A stretch of 64,000 nucleotides of DNA. Origin: Bacteroidota bacterium (GTDB lineage Bacteria; Bacteroidota; Bacteroidia; Chitinophagales; Chitinophagaceae). The stretch lies in contig JACPEA010000010.1 of the NCBI GenBank assembly GCA_016183765.1, forward strand, positions 62,001 through 126,000, in the 5' to 3' direction. Below, one piece after another: positions 8,839-16,834 of the stretch. Position numbers and translations under genes: made by a program. The notes below the pieces were generated by a model, which was not told the DNA's origin, did no database searches, and saw only the letters and a list, made by a program, of their open reading frames with translations. Position 1 is the first letter of the stretch, and the number at the start of each line of letters is the position of its first letter.

Positions 8839-9294
8839 ATGTCCCACCACAACTTCACCAGCAGTTACAAATTCTTCGATGATCTCACAGCTCATGAACT
8901 GTACGCCATCATGCGCCTGCGCAGTGAAGTGTTTGTGCTGGAACAGCAGTGCATATACCAGGATGCCGACAATAAGGACCTCTCCGCCTATCACTTGATG
9001 ATACAGGACGGAGGAACCCTGATCGCCTATGCCCGTTTACTCCCGCCAGGGATCTCTTATGAATATATGTCTATTGGACGTGTCATCAGCAAACAGGATT
9101 ACCGCAGAAAAGGTGCCGGCCGTTTGCTCATGAAAGAGGCGATCAAAGCCTGCCGCGAACTTTTTGGCGAAGGTCCTATACGCATAGGTGCACAACTATA
9201 CCTCAAAAAATTCTACGAATCATTTGGATTTGTGCAAACAGGAGAAGTATACCTGGAGGATGATATCGAACATATAGAGATGACAAGACAATAA
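8839..9294 (+). CDS. elaA: GNAT acetyltransferase, ElaA family
   Basis: This 151-residue single-domain protein matches the ElaA branch of GCN5-type N-acetyltransferases. The marks are LRSEVFVLEQQCIYQDAD in the first third, acetyl-CoA-binding motif A as IGRVISKQDYRRKGAGRLL (R/Q-x-x-G-x-G/A) near 80-97, and the C-terminal FYESFGFVQTGEVYLEDDI. Family members are small cytoplasmic acetyltransferases with poorly known substrates. The gene is single, convergent with uvrA, with a long hairpin in the gap. Confidence 0.88.
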   Translation: MSHHNFTSSYKFFDDLTAHELYAIMRLRSEVFVLEQQCIYQDADNKDLSAYHLMIQDGGTLIAYARLLPPGISYEYMSIGRVISKQDYRRKGAGRLLMKEAIKACRELFGEGPIRIGAQLYLKKFYESFGFVQTGEVYLEDDIEHIEMTRQ

Positions 9295-9297
9295 TAC

Positions 9298-9365
9298 AAT
9301 GATAGAATGAGTGAATGAGTGAATGAGTGAATGATAGAATGTCTCCATCCACTCATTCTATCATT
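9298..9365. terminator. Repeat-built hairpin between convergent elaA and uvrA
   Basis: The arms AATGATAGAATGAGTG (9298-9313) and its exact complement (9350-9365) enclose tandem GAATGAGT units. A second copy of AATGATAGAATG (9330-9341) can pair with the same right arm using a 12-nt loop. It fills the 77-bp convergent gap and so probably ends both transcripts, although there is no T-run. Confidence 0.6.
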
Positions 9366-9371
9366 CTACTA

Positions 9372-12257
9372 TTAATCCCCTAGTTCTATTTTCAGGAATC
9401 TCGCCGTATGGCTTTTGGTTAGGTTCACCATTTTTTCGGGTATACCTTCGAACAGGATGGTTCCGCCGCCATCACCACCCTCCGGTCCCAGATCGATGAT
9501 ATGATCGGCTACTTTGACCACATCGAGGTTGTGTTCGATGACCAATACGGTATTACCCCGATCCACCAGTTTATTCAATACATCCAACAGGTGTTGAATA
9601 TCCTGGAAATGAAGACCGGTAGTGGGTTCATCGAGAATGTAAAAAGTTTTGCCGGTATCTTTTTTACTCAGTTCGGTCGCCAGCTTCACGCGCTGTGCCT
9701 CGCCCCCGCTAAGGGTTACAGCCGACTGTCCCAATGTGATATAACCCAGTCCCACATCCTGTAACACTTTGATCTTACGGTACAGGTAACTGATAGGTTG
9801 GAAGAATTCACAGGCTTCATCCACGGTCATATTCAGGACATCACTGATCGATTTACCTTTGTAACGGATCTCCAGTGTTTCCCGGTTATAGCGCTGTCCA
9901 TTACATTTTTCGCAATGCACATATACATCCGGCAGAAAGTTCATTTCAATCACACGCATCCCGCCGCCTTCACACACATCGCATCGGCCTCCTTTCACGT
10001 TAAAGGAGAACCTGCCAGCGTTATACCCGCGTATCTTGGCCTCCGGAACAGCGGCGAACAATGTGCGGATCTCTGTAAAAAATCCACAGTAAGTGGCAGG
10101 ATTACTTCTGGGTGTACGGCCGATGGGCGACTGGTCTATCTCGATCACTTTATCAATATGTTCCAGTCCTTTGATGCTTTTGAAAGGCATCGGTGTTGCT
10201 TTGCTGTCATAGCAATGTTTGGAAAGTATCGGGTATAAGGTTTCATTGATCAAAGTGGATTTACCACTGCCGCTTACGCCACTCACGACGATCAGTTTAC
10301 CCAACGGAAAAACAACATCCACTTTTTTTAGGTTATTTCCGGTTGCCCCTTTCAGTTCCAGCTGTTTGCCGTTACCCTGCCGGCGTTCCTTAGGTACTTC
10401 AATACTCTTTTTACCGCTGAGATACAGTGCTGTGTCGGACTTGCTCTGTAATACCTCTTTGGGTGTACCCGCAGCGACAATGGTTCCGCCATGAATGCCA
10501 GCTTTGGGGCCAATATCGACCAGGTGATCGGCCGCCATCATGATATCTTTATCGTGCTCTACCACCAACACGCTGTTACCGATATCGCGCAGGTTCTGCA
10601 GTGCCAGGATCAGCTGGTGGTTATCACGCTGGTGCAAACCAATGGAAGGCTCATCCAGTATATAGGTGATGCCCTGTAATTGTGAGCCTATCTGTGTGGC
10701 CAGACGTATCCGCTGCGATTCGCCACCACTCAGGCTTCGGGATGGCCGGTTTAATGAGAGATAGGTCAAACCCACATCCAGCAGGAACCGAACCCTTTCC
10801 CGTATCTCTTTCAAAATATCTTTTGCTATCGCATTCTGTTTTTTGCTGAGCCTTTTTTCAATATCATCGAACCAGGCATGCAACTTATCCAGGTTCAGGT
10901 TGCTGAGCTCAGAAATATTTTTTTCTGCCACTTTAAACCAGAGACTTTCTTTTTTAAGTCGCGCTCCGTTACAGCTGCTACAGGTTTTCAGTTCCATGAA
11001 TTTTTCTACCCATTCCCGGAGAGACTCGCTGCTGTTGGCTCCGGAGAACCACCTTTTCAACATGGGAACAATTCCTTCAAACTCACCTTCGTAGGGCTGT
11101 CCTTCTGTTTCATCATCCATATCGGAGATATCAAGAGAAACACCTTCGGTATTGCCATACAAAAGCGTGTTGAGTGCCGCAGGTGACAGGTCTTTGATGG
11201 GCTTATCCAGGCTTATCTTATTCTTTTTGGCCAAGAGTTCCACACTACGGTACATATGCGCATCACGCTGCTCGCCCAGTGGAACAATCCCTCCCTCTTT
11301 TACACTGCGGGTCTTATCTGGGATGATGGCTTCGAGGCTGACGCTATACACATTACCCAATCCTTTGCAGGTAGGGCAGGCTCCATAAGGCGAGTTAAAA
11401 GAGAATGCATTGGGAGAAGGTTCCTCATAACTGATACCCGTATCCTCGCACATCAGTTGCTTGGAATACTGCACGGTTTTGTTGCTATCATTCAGCAACA
11501 GGAACATCAGGTCTTTTCCCATTTTCAGGGTTTGCTGCACGCTCTGGCTCAGCCGTACCCGCATATCATCCGTAACCTGCAGACGGTCTATCACCACTTC
11601 GATGTCGTGGATCTTATAACGGTCTACCTGCAGTTTGGGGGTAAGGTCCAACACCTCTCCATCCACCCTCACTTTTAAAAAACCTTTTTTACGGATATCT
11701 TCAAACAGTTCCCGGTAATGTCCCTTACGACCGCGGATCAACGGGGCCAGTAAACTGATCTTTTTATTTTTGAACCTGCTGAAAATATTTTCAACGATCT
11801 CTTCCTCGCTGAATTTGATCATTTTTTTCCCCGTGTTGTAGCTATAAGCTTCTCCGATCCTGGCATAGAGCAGACGGAGAAAATCGTACACTTCTGTAAC
11901 CGTACCAACAGTAGAGCGTGGATTTTTATTGGTAGTTTTCTGTTCGATAGAAATCACCGGCGACAAACCCGTGATCTTATCAACATCAGGCCGTTCCATA
12001 TCGCCCAAGAACTGGCGGGCATACGCGCTGAAGCTTTCCATGTACCGGCGCTGGCCTTCGTTATAAATGGTATCGAATGCAAGAGATGATTTACCACTGC
12101 CACTGACACCGGTAAATACGACCAGCCTGTTCTTGGGTATAGAGATATCAATGTTCTTGAGGTTATGCTCGCGGGCACCAAATACTTCGATCCGCTCTTC
12201 GGTAGGTATTCCAATATCCGGTTGTTTTTTTCTGCTTGCTTGCTTCGCCATGCCCAT
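9372..12257 (-). CDS. uvrA: Excinuclease ABC subunit A
   Basis: This 961-residue damage-recognition ATPase of nucleotide excision repair has two ABC modules: Walker A GVSGSGKSS (near 50) and GVSGSGKST (near 655), and signatures SLSGGESQRIRLA and TLSGGEAQRVKLA. Zinc-binding pairs are visible as CPTCKGLG, CSSCNGARL, CDVCEGGG and CEKCNGQRY. Length and order are those of housekeeping UvrA rather than the short UvrA2 type. The start may be the ATG at 12257 or the next in-frame ATG at 12251. A -7 box lies 13 bp upstream of the first. Confidence 0.97.
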   Translation of the reverse strand: MGMAKQASRKKQPDIGIPTEERIEVFGAREHNLKNIDISIPKNRLVVFTGVSGSGKSSLAFDTIYNEGQRRYMESFSAYARQFLGDMERPDVDKITGLSPVISIEQKTTNKNPRSTVGTVTEVYDFLRLLYARIGEAYSYNTGKKMIKFSEEEIVENIFSRFKNKKISLLAPLIRGRKGHYRELFEDIRKKGFLKVRVDGEVLDLTPKLQVDRYKIHDIEVVIDRLQVTDDMRVRLSQSVQQTLKMGKDLMFLLLNDSNKTVQYSKQLMCEDTGISYEEPSPNAFSFNSPYGACPTCKGLGNVYSVSLEAIIPDKTRSVKEGGIVPLGEQRDAHMYRSVELLAKKNKISLDKPIKDLSPAALNTLLYGNTEGVSLDISDMDDETEGQPYEGEFEGIVPMLKRWFSGANSSESLREWVEKFMELKTCSSCNGARLKKESLWFKVAEKNISELSNLNLDKLHAWFDDIEKRLSKKQNAIAKDILKEIRERVRFLLDVGLTYLSLNRPSRSLSGGESQRIRLATQIGSQLQGITYILDEPSIGLHQRDNHQLILALQNLRDIGNSVLVVEHDKDIMMAADHLVDIGPKAGIHGGTIVAAGTPKEVLQSKSDTALYLSGKKSIEVPKERRQGNGKQLELKGATGNNLKKVDVVFPLGKLIVVSGVSGSGKSTLINETLYPILSKHCYDSKATPMPFKSIKGLEHIDKVIEIDQSPIGRTPRSNPATYCGFFTEIRTLFAAVPEAKIRGYNAGRFSFNVKGGRCDVCEGGGMRVIEMNFLPDVYVHCEKCNGQRYNRETLEIRYKGKSISDVLNMTVDEACEFFQPISYLYRKIKVLQDVGLGYITLGQSAVTLSGGEAQRVKLATELSKKDTGKTFYILDEPTTGLHFQDIQHLLDVLNKLVDRGNTVLVIEHNLDVVKVADHIIDLGPEGGDGGGTILFEGIPEKMVNLTKSHTARFLKIELGD

Positions 12258-12270
12258 AATTGATAAGGAT

Positions 12271-12278
12271 CAAATGTA
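12271..12278 (-). promoter_or_regulatory. -7 box TACATTTG for uvrA
   Basis: Exact TAnnTTTG match on the minus strand ending 13 bp before the uvrA ATG, which implies a leader of only several bases. No LexA-type box was recognised beside it. Confidence 0.5.
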
Positions 12279-12346
12279 CTAACAATCAAAAAGTCAGGCG
12301 GTTTAAATTATAGCAGCCATCCATCAAAAAAAACATACCGTGGCAT

Positions 12347-12354
12347 TATATTTG
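12347..12354 (+). promoter_or_regulatory. -7 box TATATTTG for 12380 gene
   Basis: Exact TAnnTTTG match 25 bp before the ATG of the outer-membrane protein gene. Confidence 0.5.
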
Positions 12355-12379
12355 ATAAATTACAATATAAATATGGCTT

Positions 12380-12976
12380 ATGAGAAAACTTTTTTTCCTG
12401 TTCATGCTGCTACTGTCCCTTCAATCAAGGGCCCAGCTGGAAAAGGGCGCCAGGCTGGCAGGACTACAGACCAACCTCATTATCGGCGATATCTATGCCA
12501 CCAATCCGGATCTGAATTTCAGTCAAAACACCAAACGATACGGCCTGAACCTGGTTCCTACCCTGGGATGGGCCGTGCAGCGAAACTGGATTGTGGGCGG
12601 GCAGGCCACGCTTGGTTTCTGGCACGAACGCAGGGTGCCTCCTTATTCGCCAGGTATCAACTACAATGCCGATAATTACTACGATCTGGGCATTGCACCT
12701 TTCACACGTTTGTACCTGGATATCACCCGAAACAAAAAATGGAAGGGGTATGGACTGGCTTCCATAGAATTAGCCACCGTTCAGCGAGTCTATAAAACCA
12801 GCTATCAGAACGGTACCACACAAAGCACCAAAGACAGTTTTGTTGACCTCAGGGGCAGTTTGGGTGCCGGGCTTGCCTATTTCGGACCGCAATTATCGAT
12901 CGATCTGAATGCAGCAATTACAGGTCTGCGGCTGGGTGTGTACAAAACCATCGCTCCCGGCAAAAAAATATTTTAA
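12380..12976 (+). CDS. Predicted outer-membrane beta-barrel protein
   Basis: This 198-residue secreted protein has a signal peptide (MRKLFFLFMLLLSLQSRAQ, cleavage after RAQ). The rest alternates hydrophobic and polar residues in strand-like runs ending in aromatic residues (GLNLVPTLGWAVQRNWIVGG, FTRLYLDITRN), the usual look of small Bacteroidota porin-like proteins. No specific family is recognised. It ends about 110 bp before the riboswitch of the methionine block and appears unrelated to it. Confidence 0.65.
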   Translation: MRKLFFLFMLLLSLQSRAQLEKGARLAGLQTNLIIGDIYATNPDLNFSQNTKRYGLNLVPTLGWAVQRNWIVGGQATLGFWHERRVPPYSPGINYNADNYYDLGIAPFTRLYLDITRNKKWKGYGLASIELATVQRVYKTSYQNGTTQSTKDSFVDLRGSLGAGLAYFGPQLSIDLNAAITGLRLGVYKTIAPGKKIF

Positions 12977-13040
12977 CAGACGAAATCCTTTACAGCAAAG
13001 GAATACAGCCATATTCCAACTGCTAAAATAGACTTATGTT

Positions 13041-13072
13041 TTGGAAATATGCGAAAGCCCCCCTTATCTTTG
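13041..13072 (+). promoter_or_regulatory. Promoter of the SAM-riboswitch transcript
   Basis: TTG at 13041-13043 and TATCTTTG at 13065-13072 are separated by 21 bp, a full Bacteroidota sigma-ABfr-type promoter. Transcription would begin a few bases before the first riboswitch stem. Confidence 0.7.
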
Positions 13073-13089
13073 CACCAGTTCTTTAGATC

Positions 13090-13206
13090 ACTTATCAAGA
13101 AAGGCAGAGGGAATTTGGCCCGATGAAGCCTTGGCAACCCATACAAACCACTCAGTTGTATGAAGGTGCCAACTCCGATCCCGCCGTATGGCAGGAAAAG
13201 ATAAGT
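13090..13206 (+). ncRNA. SAM-I (S-box) riboswitch aptamer
   Basis: The conserved S-box features are present in order: P1 5' strand ACTTATC (13090-13096), AGAAAGGCAGAGGGA, the k-turn and pseudoknot region GGCCCGATGAAGCC, TTGGCAACC, a variable P3 hairpin closed by CATACAA/TTGTATG, AAGGTGCCAACTCC, and the P1 3' strand GATAAGT (13200-13206). S-adenosylmethionine binding is expected to close P1 and switch off the downstream trans-sulfuration gene. Confidence 0.95.
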
Positions 13207-13252
13207 CAGAGTAACAGTTTGCAAATGCCCACGAAGGTGGAATATCATATTC

Positions 13253-13285
13253 AAGCTCATCTGACTTACCGGATGAGCTTTTTTT
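13253..13285 (+). terminator. Riboswitch-controlled terminator
   Basis: AAGCTCATC (13253-13261) pairs with GATGAGCTT (13272-13280), followed by a T-run to 13285. The segment TCTGACTTA (13260-13268), shared by stem and loop, is complementary to TAAGTCAGA (13202-13210) at the 3' side of aptamer stem P1, giving a ready-made antiterminator. Confidence 0.85.
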
Positions 13286-13435
13286 ATGCAACAGACCGTA
13301 AGCGTATGGCTGGGCATTAAAAGCTGATCAGGTAAGTTCCGCTCGCTTCTCTTGTTAAGTTTTGAAAAGAATTTTTACAAAATTCCCAACCGCTTCCGGT
13401 TCCATAGCAGGATCGAAGCACAAAACTGATTAACA

Positions 13436-14614
13436 ATGAGCACAGCCACAGAACTGATCCACAGCATTCCCGTAGACCCATTAACCGGAGCGATCTCTGT
13501 TCCGATTTACCAAACTTCCACTTTTGTGCAGGAAGCCCCTGGTGTAAACAAAGGATATGATTATGCCCGTACCGGCAACCCTACCCGTGCCACACTGGAG
13601 CAGCTGATCGCACAACTGGAAAAAGGCACTGTTGGTGTGGCTTTCAGCAGTGGTCTCGCTGCCATAGATGCCATTGTAAAATTATTAAAGACAGGAGATG
13701 AGATACTGGCTGTAGATGATATCTATGGCGGCGCTTTCCGTCTCTTTACCCAGGTGTATGAAAAGTTCGGTATTAAAGTAACGTACGTAGACTGTTCAGA
13801 TGTGAACAACCTTGTTGACGCCATTACACCTGACACCAAACTGATCTGGCTCGAAACACCCACCAACCCAACTTTAAAAATAGCCGATATTGAAGCCATT
13901 GCCAGGCTGGCAAAAGCCAACCAATGTTTGCTTTGCGTGGATAATACTTTTGCTTCACCTGTATTGCAACAACCTCTTTCACTGGGAGCTGATATGGTGA
14001 TCCACAGTGCCACCAAATACCTGGGCGGGCACAGCGACCTGATTGCAGGCCTCGTCGTTACCAAAGATGCCGATCTGGGTGCCAGGATCAAATACCTGCA
14101 GAACGCCTGCGGCGCCATTCTTGCACCTTTCGACAGCTGGCTGGTGATCCGGGGCATCGAAACCCTGCACCTTCGTATGAAACAACATTGCAGCAGCGCT
14201 CTGACCGTAGCGAGATACCTGGAGCAACACCCTGCCGTAGACAAAGTATTTTACCCAGGCTTACCCACACACCCCAACCATGAAGTAGCCCGAAAACAAT
14301 CCAGCGGATTTGGCGGTATCATTTCCTTTACACTGAAAGAAGATACGGAAGCAGCGGCTGTAAGGTTGGTTACACAAACCCGGTTATTCAAACTGGCAGA
14401 AAGCCTTGGAGGTATCAAAAGCCGGGTATCACATCCGGCGAACATGACGCATAAATCTATTCCTGCAGAAAAAAGGAGAGCAGCGGGAGTGCAGGATAGC
14501 CTGATACGGCTGTCGATAGGTCTGGAAGATGCAGAAGACCTCATCAACGACCTCGAAAAGACTTTCCTGCTCATCAGTAACCAACAACAGGCAGCAGTTT
14601 CAGCAGCCTGCTAA
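13436..14614 (+). CDS. metB: Cystathionine gamma-synthase/beta-lyase family enzyme (PLP-dependent trans-sulfuration)
   Basis: This 392-residue PLP enzyme has fold-type I Cys/Met metabolism features: YQTSTF near 24, the substrate-binding YARTGNPTR, the cofactor segment SSGLAAIDA, and the Schiff-base lysine in SATKYLGGHSD (about 195-205). The SRVSHPANMTH segment and C-terminal RLSIGLEDAEDL are typical. The family includes cystathionine gamma-synthase, beta-lyase and gamma-lyase, and sequence alone does not separate them. The SAM riboswitch just upstream and homoserine dehydrogenase just downstream favour a biosynthetic role in making methionine from an activated homoserine. The metB symbol is therefore context-based. 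Confidence 0.85.
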   Translation: MSTATELIHSIPVDPLTGAISVPIYQTSTFVQEAPGVNKGYDYARTGNPTRATLEQLIAQLEKGTVGVAFSSGLAAIDAIVKLLKTGDEILAVDDIYGGAFRLFTQVYEKFGIKVTYVDCSDVNNLVDAITPDTKLIWLETPTNPTLKIADIEAIARLAKANQCLLCVDNTFASPVLQQPLSLGADMVIHSATKYLGGHSDLIAGLVVTKDADLGARIKYLQNACGAILAPFDSWLVIRGIETLHLRMKQHCSSALTVARYLEQHPAVDKVFYPGLPTHPNHEVARKQSSGFGGIISFTLKEDTEAAAVRLVTQTRLFKLAESLGGIKSRVSHPANMTHKSIPAEKRRAAGVQDSLIRLSIGLEDAEDLINDLEKTFLLISNQQQAAVSAAC

Positions 14615-14634
14615 ATCATAACAATTGTATGACA

Positions 14635-14662
14635 TTGATCAGCAGCAACGGAAGTAATTTTG
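14635..14662 (+). promoter_or_regulatory. Promoter of hom
   Basis: TTG at 14635-14637 and TAATTTTG at 14655-14662 are separated by 17 bp. This suggests hom can be transcribed independently of the riboswitch upstream of metB. Confidence 0.6.
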
Positions 14663-14672
14663 CAGACCAAAA

Positions 14673-14695
14673 CAGGCATCCGCTTCGGATGCCTG
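14673..14695 (+). other. 10-bp leader hairpin before hom
   Basis: CAGGCATCCG and CGGATGCCTG pair perfectly around a CTT loop within the predicted hom leader. There is no T-run directly after it, so it may end metB transcripts poorly or stabilise or regulate the hom mRNA. No known riboswitch sequence was recognised. Confidence 0.6.
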
Positions 14696-14770
14696 AAATC
14701 CGTTTTGCAACCAACCCTGCTGTTCAGCCAACTGTTTTTTGACCCCCATAAAATAATTAACAAGTACGAA

Positions 14771-16027
14771 ATGGAAACACACAAACAATTGACGATCGGA
14801 TTATTTGGATTTGGCGTAGTAGGTGAAGGTTTATACAGGGTTTTACAGCAAACACCTTCCTTAAAAGCAACCATCAGGAAAGTATGTATCAAGAACCCGG
14901 GCAAAACAAGAAATGCACCGGCATCCTTGTTTACAACAGACAGGGATGATATCCTTACCGATGAAAGCATTAACGTAGTAGTAGAAGTGATCGACGATGC
15001 CAATGCCGCTTTCGAGATCGTTTCGATCGCACTTAGAAATGGCAAAGCCGTAGTAAGTGCCAGTAAAAAAATGATTGCTGAGCACCTTCCCGAAATACTC
15101 GCATTACAACAGGAGACCAATCTGCCTTTTCTTTGCGAAGCAGCCGCCTGTGCCTCCATCCCTGTTATCAGGAACCTGGAAGAGTACTACGACAATGACC
15201 TTCTGCATTCCATCAAAGCCATTGTGAACGGATCCACTAATTTCATCCTCACTAAAATGTTCGAAGACAAACTGGATTTCCAGGAAGCCCTGTTACTGGC
15301 ACAACAGCTTGGTTTTGCAGAAAGCAATCCCAAACTGGATATCGAAGGTTACGATGCAGTGAATAAGTGGACCATCCTGCTGAACCACGCTTATGGCATT
15401 GTGGAACATCCGAACAACCTGCTTTTTAACGGCATACAGAACATACAACTGAGCGATGCAGTGGTAGCCAAAGAAAAAAATCTCGACATCAAACTGATAG
15501 CCCAGGCGCAGAAACTGAAGAACGGGAAAGTGGCTGCATTTGTATTACCGCAATTTGTAAAACTGAACGAGCCGCTTTCTTTTGTCAAGAATGAATACAA
15601 CGGCGTAGTGATCGAGAGTGGCTTCGCCGACAAACAGTTCTTCTACGGAAAAGGTGCCGGAAGTTTCCCAACCGCCTCTGCCGTATTGAGTGATATTGGG
15701 GCTCTGCGCTATGATTACCGATACGAATACAAGAAACTGTACCACCAGCAACCCAACGAACTGACTCACGATTATTACCTGAAAGTGTATGTGAGTTTTG
15801 ACGATTGGAAATACATACCCCGTGAAAAATTCGAGTGGATCGAAGAATGGCATGCCGAAGCCGAAAGGAAATACCTGATAGGCGTACTCCATGTGAAACA
15901 CCTGAAAGAAAACAACTGGTGGAGAGAGAACGGCAGTTCACTCATCCTGGCCAACGAACCTATTATTGATAACCTGGATATCGTGAACCTGAAAAAACGA
16001 AGTCTCGAACTGGCCGGTATTGCTTAG
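14771..16027 (+). CDS. hom: Homoserine dehydrogenase
   Basis: This 418-residue enzyme reduces aspartate semialdehyde to homoserine, the branch point to methionine and threonine. It has an N-terminal NAD(P) site LFGFGVVGEGLYRVL, the ASKKMIAEH segment after the nucleotide fold, and the signature NGSTNFILTKM near 175. The C-terminus continues to about 418 without a clearly recognisable ACT domain. I chose the ATG at 14771 (METHKQLTIG). The open frame further upstream would cover the promoter and leader hairpin. It ends at a strong terminator and forms a methionine-synthesis block with metB. Confidence 0.93.
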   Translation: METHKQLTIGLFGFGVVGEGLYRVLQQTPSLKATIRKVCIKNPGKTRNAPASLFTTDRDDILTDESINVVVEVIDDANAAFEIVSIALRNGKAVVSASKKMIAEHLPEILALQQETNLPFLCEAAACASIPVIRNLEEYYDNDLLHSIKAIVNGSTNFILTKMFEDKLDFQEALLLAQQLGFAESNPKLDIEGYDAVNKWTILLNHAYGIVEHPNNLLFNGIQNIQLSDAVVAKEKNLDIKLIAQAQKLKNGKVAAFVLPQFVKLNEPLSFVKNEYNGVVIESGFADKQFFYGKGAGSFPTASAVLSDIGALRYDYRYEYKKLYHQQPNELTHDYYLKVYVSFDDWKYIPREKFEWIEEWHAEAERKYLIGVLHVKHLKENNWWRENGSSLILANEPIIDNLDIVNLKKRSLELAGIA

Positions 16028-16056
16028 TCATACCAGTGTTTGAGTTTTTAATGAGT

Positions 16057-16083
16057 GCCCTGCCAGTACTGGCAGGGCTTTTC
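16057..16083 (+). terminator. Terminator of the met block
   Basis: A perfect 22-nt palindrome (two 11-bp arms, CCTGCCAG/CTGGCAGG core) is followed by TTTT, starting 30 bp after the hom stop. Confidence 0.85.
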
Positions 16084-16107
16084 CATCTCATTTACGCCGG
16101 CAATCTG

Positions 16108-16115
16108 TAGATTTG
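16108..16115 (+). promoter_or_regulatory. -7 box TAGATTTG for PAP2 gene
   Basis: Exact TAnnTTTG match ending 15 bp before the ATG at 16131. It argues that the TTG at 16113, inside the box, is not the start. Confidence 0.5.
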
Positions 16116-16130
16116 TGCAAAGACCCATAC

Positions 16131-16766
16131 ATGTTCACCAGATCCCCTTTCCCCAACCGGAATTTTGTGATCGGATTCCTGCTCACACTGATAAGTTCCC
16201 TGTTCCTGCTTGTCAATTCTTTTGTCATTGGCAGGATCCCTTTTTTCCTGATGCTGAATACAGATCTTGGCAAAACCGGCGATATCTTTTTTTATTACTG
16301 GACCAACCTTGGCGATGGGGCCGTATGGGTATTGGTAGCGATCCTGTTCTGGTTTTTCCGGAGAAAACAATTTCCCTTACTGTTGGCCGCCATTATTTTT
16401 TCTACCCTGATCGCCCAGGGAGCCAAGCGGTTCCTCTTCCCGGAGGAACTGAGACCCACCGCCGCTATTACCGACCTGGGTTCCATACACACGGTGGCCG
16501 GCGTTGAATTGCACAGCTCACACAGTTTCCCTTCAGGACATACCACTACTGCTTTCACCATCTTCCTGCTTGGCTGCCTGCTTATCAGGAACAGATGGTT
16601 TATTCCTGTTGGTTTTATCTGTGCATTGCTGGTGGGATACTCCCGCATTTACCTGGCGCAGCATTTTCCCGGGGATGTGGGCGGTGGTATGATGGCCGCT
16701 CTACTAACACTGCTGGTATCCATAGCCATACAACAACAATGGGAGAAAAGAAAGACAGCACAATAA
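16131..16766 (+). CDS. PAP2-family membrane phosphatase
   Basis: This 211-residue integral membrane protein has about six hydrophobic helices and the three PAP2 phosphatase motifs: AKRFLFPEELRP (a loosely spaced K...RP motif near 105), PSGHTTTAF with the catalytic His (near 145), and SRIYLAQHFPGD with the second His and Asp (near 180). Members remove phosphate from lipids such as phosphatidic acid or undecaprenyl pyrophosphate. Which one applies here is unknown. The gene is monocistronic and ends at a bidirectional hairpin. Confidence 0.88.
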   Translation: MFTRSPFPNRNFVIGFLLTLISSLFLLVNSFVIGRIPFFLMLNTDLGKTGDIFFYYWTNLGDGAVWVLVAILFWFFRRKQFPLLLAAIIFSTLIAQGAKRFLFPEELRPTAAITDLGSIHTVAGVELHSSHSFPSGHTTTAFTIFLLGCLLIRNRWFIPVGFICALLVGYSRIYLAQHFPGDVGGGMMAALLTLLVSIAIQQQWEKRKTAQ

Positions 16767-16779
16767 ATCCCGCATATAC

Positions 16780-16817
16780 ACAAAGAAGCCGCAGTATCAT
16801 ACCTGCGGCTTCTTTGT
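16780..16817. terminator. Bidirectional terminator
   Basis: The arms of a 15-bp perfect stem (GAAGCCGCAG/CTGCGGCTTC core, flanked by ACAAA/TTTGT) surround an 8-nt loop. It serves the PAP2 gene on the plus strand and the M28 peptidase gene on the minus strand. Confidence 0.85.
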
Positions 16818-16834
16818 TCAAGTTATCGGCAATA

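Noticed and set aside
9501-12282. Open frames opposite uvrA
   Set aside because: Same reason: antisense shadows of a strongly conserved gene.
13088-13320. Small frames on both strands across 13088-13320
   Set aside because: They coincide with the SAM-I aptamer and its terminator, whose RNA features explain the sequence.
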